NCBI GenBank assembly: GCA_964356135.1
Contig: CAYHGV010000002.1
Location: 1 to 51,313, forward strand
Direction of reading: 5' to 3'
DNA length: 51,313 nt
From: CAYHGV01 sp964356135
GTDB lineage: Bacteria > Hydrothermota > Tepidihabitantia > CAYHGV01
Shown here: in pieces, positions 33,888 through 41,749 of the stretch
How positions within the stretch are numbered: position 1 is the first letter of the stretch
Layout: each line of letters opens with the position of its first letter
Made by a program: the position numbers and the translations under genes
The notes under the pieces: generated by a model
What the model was told of the DNA's origin: nothing
The model's database searches: none
What the model saw: the letters and a program-made list of their open reading frames with translations, nothing else

Positions 33888-34820
33888 TCACACCACCTCC
33901 AGCATCCGCTCCACTGCCCGACGGGCTCTTGAAACAGTCGGTTCCGGCACATTGATTTCATTCTCTCCGGTCTCCAAAACCCACAGGACCTTGCCGAGAG
34001 TCGTTTTTTTCATATTCGCACATCGAGCATTCACGTTTAAGGGGTGACACTGTTTCGCCGGGTATTCCCGATGAATCCGGTTGCACATGTCTGCCTCGGT
34101 GCCCAGCACCAGCTCGTCATAGTCCGCGGCCAGTCTTACCATTCCGCTCGTCGAGGTGACAAAATCGGCGGCTTCGATCACCTCGGGCAGGCATTCGGGA
34201 TGGACGACGATTTTCGCCTTGGGATATTTTGCGCGCGCCTGCTGTATATCCAAAGCGGTAAAATACCGGGCGTGGACAAAGCAAAAACCCTTCCAGGGAA
34301 TGATGTCGCGGCCGGTTTGGCGCCCCACCCACCAGGCTAAATTCTCATCCGGCACAAAGAGAATCTTTTTACCGGTCGGCAGCGAAGCGACCACTTTGTC
34401 GGCATTTGCCGAGGTGCAGCAGATATCCGATTCTGCTTTGACCAGGGCAGTGGTATTGACATAGGCGACGGTCCAGACATCGCCCAATTCTTTCTTTCGC
34501 TGCCGGAGCGCATCAGCGGTAATCATATCCGCCATCGGGCAGCCGGCAGTGATATCGGGCATCACCACCCGCCGCGCCGGATTGAGGATCTTGGCGGTCT
34601 CCGCCATAAAATGGACCCCGCAGAAGACGATCCAGTCCGATTTCACCCCTTGCGCTTTACGTGACAGATCGAGCGAGTCACCGATGAAATCGGCGACCTC
34701 GTAAATCTCCGGTCGTTGATAATTATGAACTAAAATCGTCGCCTGCTTCTCCTGCTTCAGTTTTTGTATTCGTTCGGTCAGTTCGCGGTCCCCAAGCAAC
34801 GAGTAGTCGTTACGCTCCAT
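33888..34820 (-). CDS. nadA: Quinolinate synthase NadA
   Basis: 4Fe-4S enzyme of 310 aa condensing iminoaspartate and dihydroxyacetone phosphate to quinolinate in NAD synthesis. Signatures: ILVHNYQRPEIYEVADFIGDSL, FCGVHFMAETAKILNP, DITAGCPMAD, YVNTTALVKAESDICCTSAN, VHPECLPEV and TEADMCNRI; the three cluster cysteines are in AGCPMA, HPEC and the C-terminal NARCANMKK. I chose ATG 34820 (MERNDYSLL); the frame is open further upstream but overlaps the DUF488 gene in another frame. nadB and nadC are not in the window. Confidence 0.94.
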   Translation of the reverse strand: MERNDYSLLGDRELTERIQKLKQEKQATILVHNYQRPEIYEVADFIGDSLDLSRKAQGVKSDWIVFCGVHFMAETAKILNPARRVVMPDITAGCPMADMITADALRQRKKELGDVWTVAYVNTTALVKAESDICCTSANADKVVASLPTGKKILFVPDENLAWWVGRQTGRDIIPWKGFCFVHARYFTALDIQQARAKYPKAKIVVHPECLPEVIEAADFVTSTSGMVRLAADYDELVLGTEADMCNRIHREYPAKQCHPLNVNARCANMKKTTLGKVLWVLETGENEINVPEPTVSRARRAVERMLEVV

Positions 34821-34839
34821 CGCTATTTTCTCGGCTGCC

Positions 34840-35265
34840 CTATCCGGTTTTCGGATACCATATCCGGTTTTCGTCAATGATATGGGTGATTTCGACTTGC
34901 TGCTTTGCCAGTTCCTCGGCAATAAACCTCCGATGGCAGTGGTCGGGCAGGAGCTCGGCACAGAGAATCGCCGACACCCGGTTCTGGGCAGTCCGTTTAA
35001 TGATCTCGACCCCGCGCTTAAACTCTTCCGATTTGATATAATCCTTGTGCCGGTCTTGCCGATAGTCCCCCAGTTCATTGCCGAGAAAAATATATTCGAC
35101 TCCCTGACTCTGACAGAGCGCCTGGAGGCCGTCCCGATTAAAGTGGGGAACCTGAGAAGTAGGAAAACGCCGAACGTCGAAAACAACCTCAATCCCATAT
35201 TTCGAGAGAATCTTGGTGAAGTCATAGGGCTTGCGATTGCTCGTGCCGAGGGTAAATACTCTCAT
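34840..35265 (-). CDS. DUF488-family protein
   Basis: A 141-aa protein of the DUF488 family: FTLGTSNRKPYDFTKIL, VFDVRRFPTSQVPHFN, YIFLGNELGDYR and LCAELLPDHCHRRFIAEELA. The Cys-x3-His-Cys-His-type end resembles a metal or nucleic-acid site seen in the family, whose function is unknown. ATG 35265 follows AGGATACGGCA; the open frame continues upstream without a better start. nadA follows 19 bp downstream. Confidence 0.85.
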   Translation of the reverse strand: MRVFTLGTSNRKPYDFTKILSKYGIEVVFDVRRFPTSQVPHFNRDGLQALCQSQGVEYIFLGNELGDYRQDRHKDYIKSEEFKRGVEIIKRTAQNRVSAILCAELLPDHCHRRFIAEELAKQQVEITHIIDENRIWYPKTG

Positions 35266-35349
35266 TGCCGTATCCTGAACCGGATTGTACCGATTGTCAA
35301 GAGAAATCCGTAGAGAAGGATTATTGGAGAGCAAAATACGGCGAACACA

Positions 35350-35552
35350 CGAAGTGCCCCGCCGGCGACCGAATTCTCGATTGAATAAAATTGAGGCGAT
35401 GCCTATCGCCGAAATCCGCCATGCCCTGTGGCGGATGGAGGCGACGGGCTATACGAAGTGCCCCGCCGGCGACCAAATTCTCGATTGAATAAAATTGAGG
35501 CGATGCCTATCGCCGAAATCCGCCATACCCTGTGGCGGATGGAGGCGACGGG
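35350..35552. repeat. 104-bp tandem duplication with hairpins
   Basis: Copies at 35350-35453 and 35454-35552 differ at only two or three bases. Each holds two stems: GGCGAT-GCCT-ATCGCC and ATCCGCCA-(7 nt)-TGGCGGAT. The second stem is also found at 26525-26545 and imperfectly at 30050-30070. The 348-bp gap before the tmRNA holds no gene. Confidence 0.8.
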
Positions 35553-35613
35553 AATCGTTTCGATACTTCGCCGATGACCGACGTCTCCCTCCAAAATCCT
35601 AATATAATAAAAG

Positions 35614-35980
35614 TGGAGGCGGCGGGAATCGAACCCGCGTCCGAAGCGGTCAGGCTTTGAGGACTACATAGTTAGTCGCCTCTTTGATCTCGCAGCGTAA
35701 CCGCCTGGCGACCGGCTTTCACGCTGCCAGCCCCAGTCCGTCACTTTCATGACGGCATCCATTCTGGCCCTGGGACCAAACCAGAACTTCACCTATCCTG
35801 TTAGACCCCACTTCGGGACCGGACAGGCAGAGTCCCGGGCAGAGTGGCTACTTAATTAAGCAGCCAGTGCGTAGTTGCTGTTGGCAACTGTATTTTCCCC
35901 ACGTTATATTTACGAGGTCTGTGGAGCGACCTCGCTATGCCCTCGGGGCCATCGGCACTCCGTCGAAACCCTTCGCCCCC
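35614..35980 (-). ncRNA. ssrA: Transfer-messenger RNA (tmRNA)
   Basis: Rescues stalled ribosomes and tags truncated proteins. Read on the minus strand, the 5' end GGGGGCGAAGGG pairs with CGCCTCC at the 3' end (7-bp acceptor stem with discriminator A); the T-arm reads GGACGCGGGTTCGATTCCCGCC. CCA is not encoded and must be added. The tag frame (35885-35856) reads ANSNYALAA then TAA, close to E. coli ANDENYALAA but one residue shorter. About 367 nt, normal for the family. Confidence 0.93.
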
Positions 35981-36003
35981 GATACAGCATTTCCTTACAT
36001 ACT

Positions 36004-36032
36004 ATATATAGGCTTTTTGCCTCAAAAGTCAA
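36004..36032 (-). promoter_or_regulatory. Promoter of tmRNA
   Basis: Minus strand TTGACT (36027-36032) and TATATA boxes (36004-36010), about 25-30 bp before the mature 5' end, so a short leader would be removed by RNase P. Confidence 0.5.
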
Positions 36033-36162
36033 GGTTTATCTGCACGCCTTTTCATTGTTCGCTCTCCTGCCTCACCCCAACAGGGTTTTCATCAAAATAA
36101 GTCTTCCCTTTCCACAATCGGGATACTGTCGGCTAAAGCCGATCACAACAAAAAAGGGCCGC

Positions 36163-36223
36163 TGTAGTGGTGCGATTTATCGCACTGAAACCTTGTCTCC
36201 GTCGCATAAATGCGACCACTACA
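36163..36223. repeat. 61-bp inverted repeat (MITE-like)
   Basis: TGTAGTGGTGCGATTTATCG at the left faces the reverse complement of TGTAGTGGTCGCATTTATGC at the right across about 15 bp. A small TCGGCT/AGCCGA stem lies at 36128-36141. Nothing else is seen in 36036-36370. Confidence 0.6.
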
Positions 36224-36370
36224 ACGCAGTGTTGGGTTTGTCTTTGGGTGGTAGGGGATAAATTGGGGGAGCGATTTCCAGTCGCGACAAATCACATATT
36301 TTTTAACAGAAATTGATCGTCACGGTAAACCATTGTATTGGTTCAATCACTAAGCACCTCAAAATTTCCC

Positions 36371-36399
36371 TTGACTTTTTAATATTTTCATTATAGTTA
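36371..36399 (+). promoter_or_regulatory. Promoter of the hpf-hprK-EIIA operon
   Basis: TTGACT (36371-36376) with TATAGT at 36392 (15-bp spacer) or TAGTTA at 36394 (17-bp spacer), just before CAGGAGG. Confidence 0.5.
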
Positions 36400-36415
36400 T
36401 CGACAGGAGGTGCAC

Positions 36416-36727
36416 ATGCGGTTTAGTTTAACGACCCGGCACTTTGAAACCACCGAGGCCTTAGAGGAGTTCGTTGCCAAAAAGGTCTCAAAATGGGAAC
36501 GATTCGGACACCATATCATCGATTCGGAATTTATCCTTTCCAAAGATAACATTATGAGTATCGCCGAAGGTAAAGTAAACCTCAAGCGTGAAACGTTTAC
36601 CGCCAAGGCAAAAGCACCCGATATGTATGCCGCGATCGCGGCACTCATATCGAAACTGACCAAGCAGCTCAGCAAGTATGATGAACGGCTGAAAGCGAAA
36701 AAACGGTTATCAAAGGTGCGGCGCTAA
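36416..36727 (+). CDS. hpf: Ribosome hibernation promoting factor, short form
   Basis: A 103-aa HPF/RaiA-type protein that binds the 30S subunit and silences ribosomes in stationary phase. It shows the beta-alpha-beta fold with FSLTTRHFETTEALEEFVAKK, AKAKAPDMYAAIAALISKLT and a basic end (LKAKKRLSKVRR). There is no C-terminal dimerisation domain. ATG 36416 follows CAGGAGGTGCAC. hprK starts at the adjacent base, so the genes are coupled. Confidence 0.9.
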   Translation: MRFSLTTRHFETTEALEEFVAKKVSKWERFGHHIIDSEFILSKDNIMSIAEGKVNLKRETFTAKAKAPDMYAAIAALISKLTKQLSKYDERLKAKKRLSKVRR

Positions 36728-37708
36728 GTGGCTAACAACAAATCTCTTAGCGTCGAAACCCTCTATACTGATAAAAAGAGTGAATGGCAGCTTGAGGTTC
36801 TGGCTGGCGCCACCGGCATGGCTCAGCGCTCAATTACCACTGCCGACATTAACCGCCCCGGTTTGGCTCTTGCAGGCTACACCGGCTATTTTTTAGCCGA
36901 ACGGGTTCAAATTATCGGCAAAACCGAGGTCTCCTATTTAGCCACCCTCCATGCCGATCAAGTATCCGAAGCCGTGAAACGGATCTTTTCTTTTAACCCA
37001 CCCTGTTTTTGCATCGCCGAATCGCTGACTCCACCTGCGGAATTTATCAATCTTGCCGCCGAGACCAAAATTCCGATCTTACGCACTTCCATCTCCACCA
37101 CACCCTTTATTCATCTCATCACCTCGTATCTCGATTTGAAGCTTGCCCCCGAGGTTCACATCCACTCAACTCTGGTCGATGTCTACGGAGTAGGGGTTTT
37201 GATTGTCGGTGACGCGGGAATCGGCAAGAGTGAATGCGCCCTCGATCTGGTCGAACGGGGGCACCGACTCGTTGCCGACGATTTAGTGAAAATTGTTCGG
37301 ATGGGCTCAGGCATTCTCATCGGTCGGGGAGCGGAGAAGAGCGACCTCTTACTCCACCATATGGAAATTCGGGGAGTCGGCATTATCGATATCGCCGCCC
37401 TTTTTGGAATTCGAGGAATTCGACTCCAGAAACGGGTCGAGGTCGAAGTCGAACTCGTACCGTGGGGCGCCGACCTCGACTACGAACGGTTGGGAATTGA
37501 AGAAAAATTTACCGAAATCCTCGACACAAAAATCCCGTTGGTCAGAGTACCGATGCTGCCCGGTAAAAACATCTCGGTCATTCTCGAAGTCATCGCCCTC
37601 AACTACCTTTTAAAACTCCGCGGCTACCATCCGGCGAAGGTCTTCGATACCGAGCTGAAACGGATTCTCCAATCGGGTATTGGTCACCGTGAGGACGACC
37701 TCGAATAA
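36728..37708 (+). CDS. hprK: HPr kinase/phosphorylase
   Basis: Bifunctional enzyme of 326 aa that phosphorylates Ser46 of HPr or reverses it, linking carbon status to regulation. The Walker A motif is GDAGIGKS (161-168), followed by ALDLVERGHRLVADD, the His before the P-loop (IHSTLVDVYGVG, His146) and the signature MEIRGVGIIDI (212-222). The N-terminal DRTGG-like domain is present. Start is GTG 36728, directly after the hpf stop. No HPr gene is seen in the window. In related genomes HprK often occurs without a sugar-transport PTS. Confidence 0.93.
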   Translation: MANNKSLSVETLYTDKKSEWQLEVLAGATGMAQRSITTADINRPGLALAGYTGYFLAERVQIIGKTEVSYLATLHADQVSEAVKRIFSFNPPCFCIAESLTPPAEFINLAAETKIPILRTSISTTPFIHLITSYLDLKLAPEVHIHSTLVDVYGVGVLIVGDAGIGKSECALDLVERGHRLVADDLVKIVRMGSGILIGRGAEKSDLLLHHMEIRGVGIIDIAALFGIRGIRLQKRVEVEVELVPWGADLDYERLGIEEKFTEILDTKIPLVRVPMLPGKNISVILEVIALNYLLKLRGYHPAKVFDTELKRILQSGIGHREDDLE

Positions 37709-38084
37709 TCCGGTCCGGGCGGTCATTTTCGGACATAATGATTTGCCCCAGTCTCTCCTGGCAACCCTCCAGGCGATCGCCGGCGATGTCCCGGGGATTA
37801 TCGTCCTTTCGAATAAAGGAATATCGCGCACCGAAATGGAGCACCGCTTAAAGGAAATCCTCGACGCCGCTCCCTTTCACACGATCATCTTCGTCGACCT
37901 GTTTGGCGGGAGCTGCCCGATGGTCTGCGGAGCGTTGAAACGGGAACGGAAAAATATCGCCGTCATTTGCGGCGTCAACCTACCGATGCTCCTGGAATTC
38001 ACCTTTGCCCGTGAAAAGATGAAATTCGCCGAACTCGTCAACCACTTAACCAACGCTGGGAAAGATGGTATACGGATATTATAA
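37680..38084 (+). CDS. PTS EIIA component, mannose (Man) family
   Basis: A 134-aa phosphocarrier. VRAVIFGHNDLPQSLLATLQ places a His at the active-site position of EIIA-Man, and IIFVDLFGGSCPMVCGAL and ICGVNLPMLLEF are family segments. It overlaps hprK by 29 bp from TTG 37680; GTG 37689 is an alternative start. With no EIIB/EIIC nearby it is probably a regulatory EIIA, phosphorylated by HPr and acting on other proteins. Confidence 0.85.
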   Translation: MVTVRTTSNNPVRAVIFGHNDLPQSLLATLQAIAGDVPGIIVLSNKGISRTEMEHRLKEILDAAPFHTIIFVDLFGGSCPMVCGALKRERKNIAVICGVNLPMLLEFTFAREKMKFAELVNHLTNAGKDGIRIL

Positions 38085-38089
38085 TAAGA

Positions 38090-38160
38090 GCGCATTGATG
38101 GAAACTGAGATAAACTGATGAAACCTGAGGATGACCTGAGGATGATAGGTTAAAATTTGC
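38090..38160 (-). repeat. TCATCAGTTTATCTCAG word array
   Basis: Minus strand words TCCTCAGGTCATCCTCAGG then TTTCATCAGTTTATCTCAG at 10-12 bp steps, a variant of the TCTGTGTTTA family. Confidence 0.4.
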
Positions 38161-38274
38161 GAAACCCGTCCCGGTAGGTTTCAATTTGAATCAATGCCGA
38201 TTAAATTTAAAAATCTCAGTGTACCTCAATGCTTTAAGAATCATACGACAGTTCAACCAAAAGGAGGCTGAGCT

Positions 38275-38490
38275 ATGCGTGAGATCGCACGACACTGGCC
38301 GGGTCGGATATTCTTACTAGTCCTCCTCCTGGCCGTTATCGGAATGCTGGTCGCTCCAAAATTCTTCTTTAAGCCAATCCTTGTCTTCGGCTGGATTCCC
38401 CTCCCCTACTTCGTCGGGGTTATCTTCTGTCTCGTCTGGCTCATCGCCTATCTCATCTATTTTTTCCGGTTCTGGCCTTATCGCCATTAA
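38275..38490 (+). CDS. Small membrane partner of sodium:solute symporter (DUF3311/YhdT-like)
   Basis: A 71-aa protein with two membrane spans (IFLLVLLLAVIGMLVAP and YFVGVIFCLVWLIAYLIYF). Such small proteins precede SSS transporters in many bacteria and are thought to assist them. ATG follows AAAAGGAGGCTGAGCT; the symporter starts 10 bp after the stop. Confidence 0.75.
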   Translation: MREIARHWPGRIFLLVLLLAVIGMLVAPKFFFKPILVFGWIPLPYFVGVIFCLVWLIAYLIYFFRFWPYRH

Positions 38491-38499
38491 GGAGGTCGA

Positions 38500-39999
38500 A
38501 TGCTTCTCAACTTCATCGTCTTAGGTGTTTTCGGACTTATCATCTTATGGATATCGGTTTACGGCTACCGACTCTCGGCCAAGACCGCCGAAGACTATAT
38601 GTTAGCCGGTCGAGGAATCGGCCTGATCGTGATGTTCTTCTTTATATTATTCGGCATATCGAGTGCCTGGACCTTCTACGGCTACCCCGGTTTCTTATTC
38701 CGGCACGGTCCGAGCTTCGTCTATTTCATCTGGGGGTGTGTTGCCGGTTTCATCAGCCTCTACATGTTCATCGGACCACGGTTCTGGGCAATCGCTAAAT
38801 TGAACCACTTCATCTCACCGGTCGAGGTCATCGCCGAACGTTATCAATCGAAATCGTTGCGGACTATCGTCGCCTTTGTTCTCCTGGCAGCCCTTGTCCC
38901 CTATATCGCGGTTGAGCTGTTGGGGGTCGGTCTGGGATTTAAGGCATTAACCAACCTACCGGTCATCATCGGCATCGTCTATACCATGGTTCTTTTGATT
39001 ATCATTGTGATCTTAGGCGGGATGCGCACAACCGCCTGGGGTAATGTCCTGTTGGGCACGATCTACACCCTCGTCTTCTTGGGTGCCCTGGTCTGGGTCG
39101 TCAAGCTCCTGTTCCCGGGCGGGCTCCCCCAAGCGGTAAAAATCATTGCCGACAAAAATCCCGCGCTCCTCTCCGCACCCGGTCCGACCGTTCCCCACGA
39201 ACCATCCCTCGGCTATGTCTTCATCGTCGGATTTTTCATCGCCGGATTGTTAGCCTTCAGCTGGCCCCACATCGTCGTCGGTTCATTAACCGCCCGCGAC
39301 AAATCAATCTTTAAATGGATGCCGCTTCTGGGAATCGTAGCCGGCGGATTGGGATTTTATACCATTCCCTTCATCTGGGGTTCGATCGCCGCTCCGGCCG
39401 CCGCGTTAATCGGAAAAGCCCCGCTCGTAACCGGCAAAGCCGCCGACAACATCGTCCAGGTCATCGCCAGCCAGAACCTGCCCCACTGGTTCGGGGTTTT
39501 TATGGTGCTGGGCGTGATCAGTGCTGCGGTCTCGACCGCTTCGGTCCAGCTCCTGTTAGCGGCGATTTTAGTCTCCCGCGATTTGATCCACTCCGTTTTC
39601 AAACCCGATGCCTCCGACCGCCAGCTGTTGCTCTGGACCAAACTCGGCGTCCTCGGTCTCCTCGCCCTGTCATTGGTCATCGCCCTCTGGCATCCGATCG
39701 CACTCGCGCTCTATCTGACTTCGATTGCCGTTCCCGGATTTGCCCAATGGGCGCCGGCTCTGGTCGGAACGGTTCTCTGGCCGCGGGCAACCAAACAGGG
39801 TGCGCTGTCAGGAATCATCGCCGGCACCGCCCTGGTCATCCTCGGATTCGTCTTCCACATCGAAAATATGATCATCCCCGCGCTGGTCGTTAACATCCTC
39901 CTGTTTGTAATCGTCAGCCTGCTCACCAAACGACCGCCGGACGAAATCAAACGCCGGTTCTATGACGAAGTCGACGAGTACCTGTCGACGAAAGAGTAA
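38500..39999 (+). CDS. Sodium:solute symporter family transporter
   Basis: A 499-aa SSS-family protein with about 13 membrane spans: early SAKTAEDYMLAGRGIG, then FYGYPGFLFRHG, LNHFISPVEVIAERYQSKSL and the late QLLLAAILVSRDLI. These match the PanF/PutP group, importing organic acids, proline or pantothenate with sodium. The substrate is not predictable. ATG follows AAGGAGGTCGA and a small membrane partner precedes it. Confidence 0.9.
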   Translation: MLLNFIVLGVFGLIILWISVYGYRLSAKTAEDYMLAGRGIGLIVMFFFILFGISSAWTFYGYPGFLFRHGPSFVYFIWGCVAGFISLYMFIGPRFWAIAKLNHFISPVEVIAERYQSKSLRTIVAFVLLAALVPYIAVELLGVGLGFKALTNLPVIIGIVYTMVLLIIIVILGGMRTTAWGNVLLGTIYTLVFLGALVWVVKLLFPGGLPQAVKIIADKNPALLSAPGPTVPHEPSLGYVFIVGFFIAGLLAFSWPHIVVGSLTARDKSIFKWMPLLGIVAGGLGFYTIPFIWGSIAAPAAALIGKAPLVTGKAADNIVQVIASQNLPHWFGVFMVLGVISAAVSTASVQLLLAAILVSRDLIHSVFKPDASDRQLLLWTKLGVLGLLALSLVIALWHPIALALYLTSIAVPGFAQWAPALVGTVLWPRATKQGALSGIIAGTALVILGFVFHIENMIIPALVVNILLFVIVSLLTKRPPDEIKRRFYDEVDEYLSTKE

Positions 40000-40009
40000 T
40001 GGTAAAAAA

Positions 40010-40120
40010 TAAAAACACGAATAGCTCGCATGAATTTATCTATCAGTCATTCGTGCCATTCGCGCGGCTCGTGCGGCTTGCGGTAAGCCGACCGAGCCGA
40101 ACCGTTCGTGTAATTCGTTT
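40010..40120 (+). repeat. TTCGTG word array upstream of the first chimeric ligase
   Basis: CATTCGTGCCATTCGCGCGG, CTCGTGCGGC and CGTTCGTGTAATTCGTTTC words at about 10-bp steps, running to within 7 bp of the ATG at 40127. No Shine-Dalgarno sequence remains there. Confidence 0.5.
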
Positions 40121-40126
40121 CTGGTA

Positions 40127-41533
40127 ATGGCAAACGAATGGCGCCTGCTCTTTAATCCCAACGCCGACACCGCCGATTTGCTGGCATTACCAACCGCGGT
40201 CGCCGAAGGAAAAATTGCCGGCCGCTATATGCTGGCAGCCAAGTCCGCGCCCGAGACGATCATCATCCAGCATGTCAAAAAACGCGGTGTGGTCGTCGGC
40301 AGCGAGGTTTTTGTCGATCGGGCTGAAGCCGAAAAAGCCGGCATCGAAGTCGTGGTCCAACCCCACGCCGGCCGCGGCGCCCTCAAACCGGCGGAGACGA
40401 TTCAACTGCAGGAATTGATGCTCAAAGCCAAAGACGACTTCAAAGCCGAACCGGTCGCCGAGGATGAAACCGCCTGCCTCATCTACACCTCGGGCACGAC
40501 CGGCAAACCCAAAGGCGTTATCCTCACCCATAAGAACTTTTTAACCGAATGCGAACTGACCGAGCAGGTGATTAAAACCACGCCCGATGACCGGTTTGCC
40601 ACCCTCGTTCCTTTTTTCCATATCTACGGTTTAGCCTGCGGTCTGGTCGTCAGTCTCTATCGGGGTTTGAGCTCGGTCGTCATCCCCCAGTATACCCCGC
40701 GCCAGTTTTTAAAATCGATTGCCGAAAACAAAATTACGGTTTTGGTCGCCATTCCGACCCAGTATTTCCACCTCCTGATAGCTGCCCGGCGCCAACCGCC
40801 TTCACCCAAACCGAACCTCCGCTACTGCGTTTCGGGTGCGGCAGCGCTGCCGGTCAGCATCATCGAAAACTTCAAGGAAGTATTCGGGGTAACAATCATC
40901 GAAGGTTACGGTATGACCGAAACGACCGCGGCGGTGGCATTAAATCCCCCTGAAAAAATAAAGCCCGGTTCGATCGGTGTCCCGTTACATGGCATCGAAC
41001 TTGAAATTATCGATGACCAGGGGAAACAACTGGCGACCGGAAAAGCGGGCGAGATTATTATCAAAGGTGCGGTTGTATTCAAAGGCTACTACAACCTCCC
41101 CCAGGATACGGCTCAGACTTTACGTAACGACTGGCTCTACACCGGCGATATCGGCTATAAAGATGAAGACGGCTATTTCTTTATTACCGACCGGAAAAAA
41201 GATATTATTATTAAAGGCGGATTCAACATCTCGCCCAAAGAAGTCGAAGACCTGCTGGTCGAGCATCCCAAAATAAAGGAAGCGGCGGTAATCGGCTTCA
41301 AAGAAAAAGCCGGGCGGGAAGAAGGGATAAAAGCCTACGTGGTTCTGGAGGACGGCAGCGTGGCAACGGTCGAAGAAATTCTCGAATACTGCCGCAAGAA
41401 CCTTGCCCCGCACAAAACCCCGGACTCGGTTGAGTTCAAAGAAGACCTGCCCAAGAGTGCCACCGGCAAGGTGCTGCGCAAAGAACTCAAGCCCGACCAT
41501 AAAGACGAGCGGCTTTTGGAAAAAAATGAATAA
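40127..41533 (+). CDS. Chimera: lipoate-ligase-like head (1-91) fused to ANL acyl-adenylating enzyme core and C-domain (92-468)
   Basis: Residues 1-91 resemble the N-terminal part of lipoate-protein ligase A: EWRLL, ALPTAVAEG, GVVVGSEVFVDRAEAEKAGIEVV and the diverged GG-loop QPHAGRGALKPAE. From Thr91-Ile92 (40397-40402) it becomes the ANL superfamily: TSGTTGKPKG (121-130), GYGMTET (about 260), YTGDIG (about 338), DRKKD and ATGKVLRKEL (Lys448). The first ~146 residues of a normal ANL enzyme are missing, and they appear in the next gene. All ANL catalytic motifs are here; the lipoate head lacks its Lys and C-terminus. Rearrangement or assembly chimera is discussed in the findings. Confidence 0.75.
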   Translation: MANEWRLLFNPNADTADLLALPTAVAEGKIAGRYMLAAKSAPETIIIQHVKKRGVVVGSEVFVDRAEAEKAGIEVVVQPHAGRGALKPAETIQLQELMLKAKDDFKAEPVAEDETACLIYTSGTTGKPKGVILTHKNFLTECELTEQVIKTTPDDRFATLVPFFHIYGLACGLVVSLYRGLSSVVIPQYTPRQFLKSIAENKITVLVAIPTQYFHLLIAARRQPPSPKPNLRYCVSGAAALPVSIIENFKEVFGVTIIEGYGMTETTAAVALNPPEKIKPGSIGVPLHGIELEIIDDQGKQLATGKAGEIIIKGAVVFKGYYNLPQDTAQTLRNDWLYTGDIGYKDEDGYFFITDRKKDIIIKGGFNISPKEVEDLLVEHPKIKEAAVIGFKEKAGREEGIKAYVVLEDGSVATVEEILEYCRKNLAPHKTPDSVEFKEDLPKSATGKVLRKELKPDHKDERLLEKNE

Positions 41534-41608
41534 CAATGCAAACTGCAAAATGAAAAATGCAGAATTGAAAACACCTGCACGAATCCGCGTTTTAAACGAT
41601 GGAGAGCG

Positions 41609-41749
41609 ATGCAAAGCATAGGTGGAACAAAGTGACACCAGGCGACATCAAATGCGGAGCATAGATGGAACGTTATGCGCAGCATCGGTTGAGCGTAGCG
41701 AAACCAAGTGACATCAAATGCGGAGCATAGATGGAACGAAGTGACATCA
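41609..41749 (+). repeat. 32-bp repeat cluster, ATGCGGAGCATAGATGGAAC type
   Basis: Copies at 41609-41640, 41652-41674 (partial), 41675-41716 (longer) and 41718-41749, unit ATGCRRAGCATNGRTGGARC followed by RAAGTGACAYCA. One copy supplies the ATG at 41731 of the next gene. A related single copy lies at 44541-44572. An AATGAAAAATGCAGAATTG word array precedes them (41536-41570). Confidence 0.65.

Noticed and set aside
35350..35552. CRISPR-like direct repeats near tmRNA
   Set aside because: Just two contiguous 104-bp copies with no unique spacers and no cas genes.
35867..36261. Plus-strand open frames over the tmRNA and its upstream region
   Set aside because: They are read across the tmRNA and its promoter; the RNA fold explains the sequence.
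37599..37844. Minus-strand frames over the hprK/EIIA junction
   Set aside because: Shadows of two well-supported plus-strand genes.
41609..41749. Possible short CRISPR array of 32-bp units
   Set aside because: Units are imperfect, unevenly spaced and overlap a start codon; no cas genes.
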